NCBI GenBank assembly: GCA_021814855.1
Contig: JAKAHQ010000177.1
Coordinates: 1-5,002, forward strand
DNA from: Bacteroidota bacterium
GTDB taxonomy: Bacteria > Bacteroidota > Ignavibacteria > Ignavibacteriales > Melioribacteraceae
Reading direction: 5' to 3'
DNA length: 5,002 nucleotides
The notes below the pieces were generated by a model. That model ran no database searches and was not told the DNA's origin. It worked only from the letters and a program-made list of their open reading frames with translations. The translations under genes and the position numbers were made by a program. Every line of letters starts with the position of its first letter. Positions within the stretch are counted from its first letter, which is position 1. Shown piece after piece: positions 1 through 5,002 of the stretch.

Positions 1-2564
1 ATTACAAGTCGTCGCGTGAAGCAATGCCGGAAGATATGATACCGCAGATACAACGCATTAAAGATATAATCGAAGCGTTTAATGTGCCGATTTACATTCT
101 GCCCGGTTACGAAGCCGATGACTTGATTGGTACCGCAGTTAAAGAAGCCGAGAAGAAAGGATTCGACTGCTACGCTATTACACCGGATAAAGATTACATA
201 CAGCTTATATCGGAAAACATAAAAGTTGTGAAGCCAGGCAAATCCACCGACGAGATTGTTATACTCGATGAAAATAAGGTTCGCGAAGAGATGGGCTTTG
301 AGCCGATTCAGATGATCGACTATTTAGCCCTGGTAGGCGACTCCAGCGACGATATTCCCGGCGTTGCGGGAATTGGACCAAAGACAGCTTTACCGCTGAT
401 ACAAAAATTTAAAACGTTGGAAAATATTTATAAGAATCTCGACCAAATTGATAAAGCCGGAACCGTTAACAAATTAGTCGAAAGCAAGGCGAATGCCTTC
501 CTCTCAAAAGAATTAGCTACCATTAGAACAGATACGCCTTTCCATATCAATTTCGACGAAGCGCGTTTTCATAAGCCCGATTTGGAAAAGCTCTTAAAAA
601 TTTTCAACGAACTTGAATTTAGATCCTTTGCTGCAAAGCTTAAAAAACTTTTTGTCGAGGAAGAAACGCAAAAGCCGCAGGCAGAGGAAAGCAAGGAAGT
701 AACAGAAGCGCCGGAAAACATAGGCGTGTTCGACAAAAATAAAGTTAAGTATAAACTCCTGCTAACTTTCAAAGATGCAAAAGAACTTGCCGCGAAACTT
801 TTGGAATGCGAGCTTTTTGTTTTTGATACCGAAACCGATGGACTTGACACCCTGGATATTAATCTAGCCGGATGTTCATTCGCTATGAAACCGAAAGAAG
901 CATTTTTTGTAGCGACAAATCCTTCCGCTCAAACTTCTTCATTGTTCGGGGCGGATTTATCCGAACGTTTGCCGGTTGAAGATTTTGTTAAGTTATTTAA
1001 ACCGGTTTTTGAAAATGCAAAGATTAAGAAGGTCTGTCAAAACGGGAAATATGATATTGGAGTGCTGCGCCACTACGGTATTGAAGTAGCTAATTTTTAT
1101 TTCGATACAATGCTTGCGAGCTATGTGATCGACCCGGATCAAAAACACAATATGGACGATCTTTCGGAAAAATATTTAAAGTACAGACCAATACCACTGA
1201 CGGATTTAATCGGTTCTAAAAAGACACCCGAAAAAATTTTTGAAGTCGACCCCAACATGCTTTCGGATTATTCCGGCGAGGACGCGGACATTACCTTCCG
1301 CCTTTTTGAAATCCTTGTGAAGCAATTGAAAAAAGAAAAGCTCGAAAGATTGGCTTACGATATCGAATTCCCTCTTGTCCCGGTATTGGAAGATATGGAA
1401 CGAACCGGCGTAAGAATAGATACAAAGAGTTTGAAAGCTTTCAGCGACGACTTGCAAATTTTATTGGATAACTACACCGGCGAAATTCATAAATACGCCG
1501 GCGAAAAATTTAATATCAATTCAACGCAGCAACTGCAAAAAGTTTTGTTCGAGAAACTACAACTGCCGCAAACTACAAAAACTAAAACCGGGTATTCGAC
1601 CGACGCGAAAACTTTGGAAGGATTAAAAGGTTCTCATCCGATAGTAGATATAATTTTGGATTACAGGCAGGTTTCCAAATTAAAATCCACATACGCTGAT
1701 GCGCTTCCTACACTGATTCATCATAAAACTGGCCGGGTGCATACAACATATAATCAAGCAGCAGTTTCAACCGGAAGACTTTCGAGCATCGATCCTAATC
1801 TACAAAATATTCCCATCCGCTCCGAACTTGGAAAAGAAATTCGAAAAGCTTTTGTTCCGCGCGACAAAAATTACGTAATACTTTCGGCCGATTACAGCCA
1901 GATAGAACTGCGCATTATGGCAAGTATTTGTGGTGATGAAACTTTGACAAAGGCATTTAAATCCGGCGAAGATATTCACAGGCGGACTGCCGCTCTTGTA
2001 TTTAAAGTTGATCCAAGCGAGGTAACCCAGGATATGCGCCGCAAAGCAAAAGAAGTAAATTTTGGAATTTTATACGGTCTCGGTCCTTTCGGTTTAAAAA
2101 CACGTCTCGGAATAACTCAAACAGAGGCGAAAAATATTATCGACGATTATTTCTCCTCGTTTAAGAATGTTAGGAAGTTTATGGACGACTCCGTTGCGAG
2201 CGCTAAAAAGAAAGGTTATGCTGAAACACTTTATGGCCGGCGAAGATATTTAAAAAATATTAACAGCAAGAACAGAGTAATTCAACAATTCGAAGGCCGG
2301 GTAGCCATCAATATGCCAATACAGGGAACCGCTGCCGACATGATTAAACTGGCGATGATAAATATTTACCGGGAACTCCAAAAAAGAAAAGCAAAAACTA
2401 AAATGGTTTTGCAGGTTCACGATGAATTGGTTTTTGACGCGCACAAAGATGAGGTAGATGAACTCCGTCCGTTAATTGCAGAGTTAATGGAAAAAGCTTT
2501 ACCGCTTAACGTGCCTGTGGTTGCCGAAACCGGCGTTGGTGATAACTGGCTCGACGCTCATTAA
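1..2564 (+). CDS. polA: DNA polymerase I, partial (N-terminus outside window)
   Basis: DNA polymerase I fills gaps and removes RNA primers during replication and repair. The frame is open to the left edge (first full codon at position 3, reading YKSSREA before the Met at 24). This matches the family's internal YKxxR-PMP region, so the Met at 24 is not the start; by alignment with E. coli Pol I about 80 residues are missing, including the first metal-binding Asp residues. Numbering from that Met: 5' nuclease with GYEADD (E30, D32, D33), D55/D57 and the helix-hairpin-helix GDSSDDIPGVAGIGPKTA (106-122). An acidic linker follows at about 212-240. The 3'-5' exonuclease has DTET (D268, E270), NGKYD (D344) and YSGED (Y416, D420), so proofreading should be active. 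The polymerase has motif A SADYSQIELR (D623), the O-helix RRKAKEVNFGILYG (R672, K676, F680, Y684) and motif C QVHDE (D800, E801). It ends normally in NWLDAH. Phe at the O-helix position predicts discrimination against dideoxynucleotides. Identity is very secure. Confidence 0.97.
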   Translation, partial: YKSSREAMPEDMIPQIQRIKDIIEAFNVPIYILPGYEADDLIGTAVKEAEKKGFDCYAITPDKDYIQLISENIKVVKPGKSTDEIVILDENKVREEMGFEPIQMIDYLALVGDSSDDIPGVAGIGPKTALPLIQKFKTLENIYKNLDQIDKAGTVNKLVESKANAFLSKELATIRTDTPFHINFDEARFHKPDLEKLLKIFNELEFRSFAAKLKKLFVEEETQKPQAEESKEVTEAPENIGVFDKNKVKYKLLLTFKDAKELAAKLLECELFVFDTETDGLDTLDINLAGCSFAMKPKEAFFVATNPSAQTSSLFGADLSERLPVEDFVKLFKPVFENAKIKKVCQNGKYDIGVLRHYGIEVANFYFDTMLASYVIDPDQKHNMDDLSEKYLKYRPIPLTDLIGSKKTPEKIFEVDPNMLSDYSGEDADITFRLFEILVKQLKKEKLERLAYDIEFPLVPVLEDMERTGVRIDTKSLKAFSDDLQILLDNYTGEIHKYAGEKFNINSTQQLQKVLFEKLQLPQTTKTKTGYSTDAKTLEGLKGSHPIVDIILDYRQVSKLKSTYADALPTLIHHKTGRVHTTYNQAAVSTGRLSSIDPNLQNIPIRSELGKEIRKAFVPRDKNYVILSADYSQIELRIMASICGDETLTKAFKSGEDIHRRTAALVFKVDPSEVTQDMRRKAKEVNFGILYGLGPFGLKTRLGITQTEAKNIIDDYFSSFKNVRKFMDDSVASAKKKGYAETLYGRRRYLKNINSKNRVIQQFEGRVAINMPIQGTAADMIKLAMINIYRELQKRKAKTKMVLQVHDELVFDAHKDEVDELRPLIAELMEKALPLNVPVVAETGVGDNWLDAH

Positions 2565-2572
2565 AAATAATA

Positions 2573-2586
2573 ACCCATGAGTGGGT
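2573..2586 (-). terminator. Weak intrinsic terminator candidate for the pts operon
   Basis: A perfect 5-bp inverted repeat (ACCCA / TGGGT, 4-base loop) lies in the 44-base gap between the convergent polA and ptsI genes. Read on the - strand, the hairpin is followed by TATTATTTTTA, a T-rich run suited to ending the ptsI transcript; this run overlaps the polA stop codon. On the + strand the sequence after the hairpin is A-rich, so it is a poor terminator for polA. The stem is short, so its efficiency is doubtful. Position between convergent genes is the main support. Confidence 0.4.
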
Positions 2587-2608
2587 AATAAAGATTAAAG
2601 ATTGTCAC

Positions 2609-4357
2609 TTAGTAAAGATTCTTTATCTGGTCGTGAATTTTATGGCTGAAGAATTTATGAACTCTCGCGCTTACTTCCTTTTCAGTTTTTAGAACAAGAC
2701 ACTCTTCGGCTAAAGTTTTCATCTCTTCAAATGAAAGACTTCTTATAATTCTTTTTATCATAGGAATAGCAGAGGCAGAAACACTCAAAGATTCGAGGCC
2801 CATTCCAACAAGTAAAGGAACTGCGAATGTATCGGCTGCCATAGCTCCGCACATCCCGACATTTAAACTTACCGACTTCCCTTCCTTGATAATATGGTTG
2901 AGTGTTCTTATCACGGCAGGATTAAATTCCTGGTAAAGACTTGAGACGATTTCGTTGCCGCGGTCAACGGCTAAAAGATATTGTATTAAATCGTTGGTGC
3001 CGATGCTTACAAAATCAATCTCTCCGGCAAAATCTCTAATAATGACTGCAGCAGACGGTATTTCAATCATTATTCCGACAGGAATATGTTTATCGAACAG
3101 CTTGCCTTCCTTTTTAAGTTCGTCCTGGCATTCTTTGATTAATTCCTTCGATCGTTTTACTTCCGCCATCGATGCGATCATCGGAAGCATAAACTTTACA
3201 TTCTTATGAACGCTGGCGCGCAGTATAGCGCGGATTTGCTTTTTAAATATTTCGGGATTATCCAACAGCAGTCTTATTCCCCGCCAACCTAAAAATGGAT
3301 TTGGTTCGTGCAAATCCACAGGCAACACCTTATCACCCCCAATATCGAAAGCCCGGATAATTACCGTTCCCGGGAAAATTCTTTGCGCTATAGAATTGTA
3401 AACCTCATATTGATCATCTTCATCCGGAAAAGCTTCGGCGTTTTCAAAAAGCTGTTCGGTTCGGACAAGACCTATACCCTTAGAACAGTTCTGCGTTATG
3501 TATTCCAACTCGTCGGAGATGTCGAGGTTAGCAAGCAGTTCAATTTCTTTGCCGTCCAGTGTAGTTGCCGGCAACTGTTTTAGTCCGGCAAGCTCGGCAT
3601 CCTGCTTGGCTAATTTGTCAATCTTCTTCTGATATTCTTTTAGGAAGTGTTCGTCCGGGTTAATTATCACTTCGCCTTTGAAGCCGTCAATAATAAGAAG
3701 ATCGTCGTCGTTAATAAAATTTGTTGCTTCGTGAAGACCGACTACTGCAGGAATATTTAATGAACGGGCTACGATTGCCGCATGAGAAGTCAATCCGCCA
3801 AAATCGGTTACATATCCTTTCACATTAACTCTTGAAAACAAAACCGTATCCGATGGGGATATTGTAGAAGTAACAACAATAACATCGTTAGTAATTTTCG
3901 ATTTCCATTTTTTCTTTTTAAGATTTCTAATTATTCGGTTTTTAATATCTTCGATATCATGAGAGCGTTCCTTCATGTACATTTCGTGCGATGCGTTCAT
4001 CAAATCGGTATACTTTGAAATCTCGTCGTTTACTATATACTCCGGTACCTTGTTCTCTCTTACAATTCTATTTCGAATAGTAGCAACAAGAATAGGATCA
4101 TCGAGGATCATTATTTGCGCCTCGAAAATCGCCGCGCGTTTCTCACCCAGTTTATCTACAGCCAAAGAAAATATTTTTCGCAATTCCTTCTTGGATTGTT
4201 CCAGCGCGGAATCAAGATTTTCCAGCGCTTCGTTAACGTCGGTTACACTATCGTCTCTAACTTCCTCTTTAAGTTTTTGGTAAATAAACGCTTTGGAAAT
4301 AGCTATGCCCGGTGCGGCGGCAATTCCTTTGAGTATTTTTATTTCTTCCGGTTTCAT
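2609..4357 (-). CDS. ptsI: Phosphoenolpyruvate-protein phosphotransferase (PTS Enzyme I)
   Basis: Cytoplasmic Enzyme I transfers phosphate from PEP to its own His and then to HPr, the first step of the phosphotransferase system. At 582 residues it has the usual family length. Numbering from the ATG at 4357: N-terminal LKGIAAAPGIAISKA (9-23); a helical HPr-binding region up to about 140; the swivelling phospho-His domain with GGLTSHAAIVARSL (active H192, codon 3782-3784); then the PEP-binding barrel with GLVRTE (R299), RAFDIGGDK (R335), NPFLGWRGIR, GIMIEIP (metal ligand E432), SIGTNDLIQY (N455, D456), AVDRGN (R466) and GMCG (catalytic C503). All core catalytic residues are present. The reading frame extends to a TTG at 4370-4372, but the ATG is preferred because it lies one base after the ptsH stop and gives a family-like N-terminus. 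No Shine-Dalgarno site fits either start well. It is the last gene of the run. Oddities: Leu in GGLTSH where Arg is common, Ala in RAFD where Thr is common, and Ala after CG where Glu is usual. Confidence 0.95.
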   Translation of the reverse strand: MKPEEIKILKGIAAAPGIAISKAFIYQKLKEEVRDDSVTDVNEALENLDSALEQSKKELRKIFSLAVDKLGEKRAAIFEAQIMILDDPILVATIRNRIVRENKVPEYIVNDEISKYTDLMNASHEMYMKERSHDIEDIKNRIIRNLKKKKWKSKITNDVIVVTSTISPSDTVLFSRVNVKGYVTDFGGLTSHAAIVARSLNIPAVVGLHEATNFINDDDLLIIDGFKGEVIINPDEHFLKEYQKKIDKLAKQDAELAGLKQLPATTLDGKEIELLANLDISDELEYITQNCSKGIGLVRTEQLFENAEAFPDEDDQYEVYNSIAQRIFPGTVIIRAFDIGGDKVLPVDLHEPNPFLGWRGIRLLLDNPEIFKKQIRAILRASVHKNVKFMLPMIASMAEVKRSKELIKECQDELKKEGKLFDKHIPVGIMIEIPSAAVIIRDFAGEIDFVSIGTNDLIQYLLAVDRGNEIVSSLYQEFNPAVIRTLNHIIKEGKSVSLNVGMCGAMAADTFAVPLLVGMGLESLSVSASAIPMIKRIIRSLSFEEMKTLAEECLVLKTEKEVSARVHKFFSHKIHDQIKNLY

Positions 4358-4358
4358 T

Positions 4359-4625
4359 TTACAGTTCGTCAAATCCTCTTTTAAAATAATCTACTACTTC
4401 CTGTGCTGCTTGCTGCTCATCTTCGCCGTCGAAAATTAATGTTATTTCGGAACCTTTCTCAGCAGCCAAGGTCATAACGCCGATAATGCTTTTTCCGTTG
4501 ATGTGCAGCCCGTCCTTATTCAAAAAGAATTCACATTTAAATTTAGAGGCAATTTTTACTATTGTTGCTGCCGGCCGTGTATGAAGACCGGCGTTATTTA
4601 TAATTGTTACTTTTTCTTCAATCAT
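4359..4625 (-). CDS. ptsH: Phosphocarrier protein HPr
   Basis: HPr is the small cytoplasmic phosphocarrier that accepts phosphate from Enzyme I and hands it to EIIA proteins or regulators. At 88 residues it is full length. The active-site loop NAGLHTRPAA places the phospho-His exactly at H15 (codon 4581-4583), with R17 next to it. The regulatory loop NGKSIIGVMTLAA places Ser at position 46 (codon 4488-4490), the site phosphorylated by HPr kinase/phosphorylase in Firmicutes and other phyla, and the sequence around it resembles the Bacillus type (KSIMGVM) more than the E. coli type. The C-terminal GEDEQQAAQEV helix is typical. The ATG overlaps the TGA of the upstream prenyl synthase (ATGA). No clear Shine-Dalgarno site precedes it, so coupling to the upstream gene is likely. 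ptsI follows one base after its stop. A role in regulation by Ser46 phosphorylation is inferred; the kinase gene is not in the window. Confidence 0.96.
   Translation of the reverse strand: MIEEKVTIINNAGLHTRPAATIVKIASKFKCEFFLNKDGLHINGKSIIGVMTLAAEKGSEITLIFDGEDEQQAAQEVVDYFKRGFDEL
4622..4625 (-). other. ATGA stop/start overlap linking prenyl synthase and ptsH
   Basis: The TGA ending the polyprenyl synthase (4622-4624) and the ATG starting ptsH (4623-4625) share two bases. The sequence just upstream on the - strand (AATAAACAGAAATAA) has no recognisable Shine-Dalgarno core. Ribosomes ending the synthase therefore probably re-start on ptsH. This supports co-transcription of the three - strand genes and makes a separate ptsH promoter in this spot unlikely. 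Confidence 0.8.
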
Positions 4626-5002
4626 TTATTTCTGTTTATTAGGATATTCGCAAGCCAGTTCATTAATTGTCTGCCTTCCTCGTTTGGCAGAACGGGTAAA
4701 TTTTTGAGAGCCAATTTAGTGTATTTAATTATTTCATGCTCGGCGTCTTTTGTTACGCCTAATTCTATGTAAAGATTTTTATAGAACCCGATTTCTTCCT
4801 TTTTAACTCCTTTGTTTTCAAAAACTCTTTGGAGCGATTTTCTTTTCACACCTTTTGCTTTTTCCATTGCACGCAGCAAAAGATAGGTCTTCTTGCCTTC
4901 GATCAAATCGCTGCCAACTGTTTTGCCAAATTCGGATTCATCTGCAACGAGATCAAGCAGATCATCCTGAATCTGGAAAGCCATGCCGAGATACTTTCCG
5001 TA
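4622..5002 (-). CDS. Polyprenyl diphosphate synthase (trans-isoprenyl synthase), C-terminal part
   Basis: Trans-prenyltransferases condense isopentenyl diphosphate with an allylic diphosphate to make farnesyl, geranylgeranyl or longer chains for quinones, carotenoids or lipid carriers. Only about the last 126 residues are in the window; the frame is open to the right edge, reading YGKYLG before the Met at 4982-4984, so that Met is internal. The second Asp-rich motif DDLLD (codons 4952-4966), within AFQIQDDLLDL, binds the Mg-diphosphate. It is followed by FGKTVGSDLIEGKKTYLLL, the conserved GK...GSDxxEGK block that also contacts diphosphate. The remaining helical part ends in ILINRNK, much like the end of E. 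coli IspA. The first Asp-rich motif and the residues setting chain length lie beyond the edge, so the product (ispA-, crtE- or ispB-like) cannot be decided. It heads the visible part of the operon with ptsH and ptsI. Confidence 0.92.
   Translation of the reverse strand, partial: YGKYLGMAFQIQDDLLDLVADESEFGKTVGSDLIEGKKTYLLLRAMEKAKGVKRKSLQRVFENKGVKKEEIGFYKNLYIELGVTKDAEHEIIKYTKLALKNLPVLPNEEGRQLMNWLANILINRNK

Noticed and set aside
24..26. Met at 24 as the polA start
   Set aside because: The frame is open upstream to the window edge and encodes YKSSREA, which matches the conserved internal Pol I sequence before PMPDD. The gene is simply cut by the edge.
569..850. Open frame on the - strand opposite polA
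   Set aside because: It is Ser-rich, resembles no family, and lies fully antisense to a well-conserved part of polA; it is a shadow of polA codon use.
2590..2620. Three copies of AAAGATT (2590-2596, 2597-2603, 2614-2620), two in tandem
   Set aside because: The heptamer is short and AT-rich, and the third copy lies in the ptsI coding end. Chance in this base composition is sufficient; no protein site or repeat family is recognisable.
2613..2625. Small inverted repeat TAAAG-ATT-CTTTA as a second terminator
   Set aside because: The stem is five weak base pairs inside the end of ptsI, with no T run after it on either strand.
3975..4384. Overlapping + strand open frames opposite ptsI
   Set aside because: They lie antisense to conserved Enzyme I sequence, have low-complexity products and no supporting start context.
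4503..4772. + strand open frame opposite ptsH and the prenyl synthase end
   Set aside because: It spans the junction of two well-supported - strand genes and its product has no recognisable domain.

Overview
This window is AT-rich (about 40% G+C by eye) and densely coded. It holds four protein genes in two convergent blocks and only about 44 bases of non-coding DNA. Purine-rich Shine-Dalgarno sites are weak or absent before the starts that can be seen. Together with the general look of the proteins, this suggests an FCB-group bacterium (Bacteroidota, Ignavibacteriota or Chlorobiota-like). That placement is an inference; nothing here fixes the genus.

Left block, + strand, 1 to 2564: polA, DNA polymerase I. 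It enters from the left edge already in frame, so about 80 N-terminal residues are missing. All three activities look intact: 5' nuclease, 3'-5' proofreading exonuclease and polymerase.

Right block, - strand, 5002 down to 2609: a tight three-gene run, read as polyprenyl diphosphate synthase (C-terminal part only, cut by the right edge), then ptsH (HPr), then ptsI (Enzyme I). The synthase stop and the ptsH start overlap as ATGA. The ptsH stop and the preferred ptsI start are one base apart. The three are almost certainly co-transcribed and probably translationally coupled.

HPr and Enzyme I are the two general proteins of the PEP-dependent phosphotransferase system. Enzyme I takes phosphate from PEP onto a His and passes it to His15 of HPr. 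HPr also keeps Ser46, the HPr kinase/phosphorylase site, which points to a regulatory role. No sugar permease (EII) component lies in the window, so it cannot be told whether the system transports sugar or is purely regulatory.

The blocks meet tail to tail at 2565 to 2608, where a short dyad followed by a T-rich stretch on the - strand may end the pts operon. No mobile element, CRISPR array, RNA gene or unknown system was found. The region is mostly ordinary housekeeping DNA. The best points for a second look are the coupling of an isoprenoid gene to the PTS pair and several unusual residues around the Enzyme I active site.
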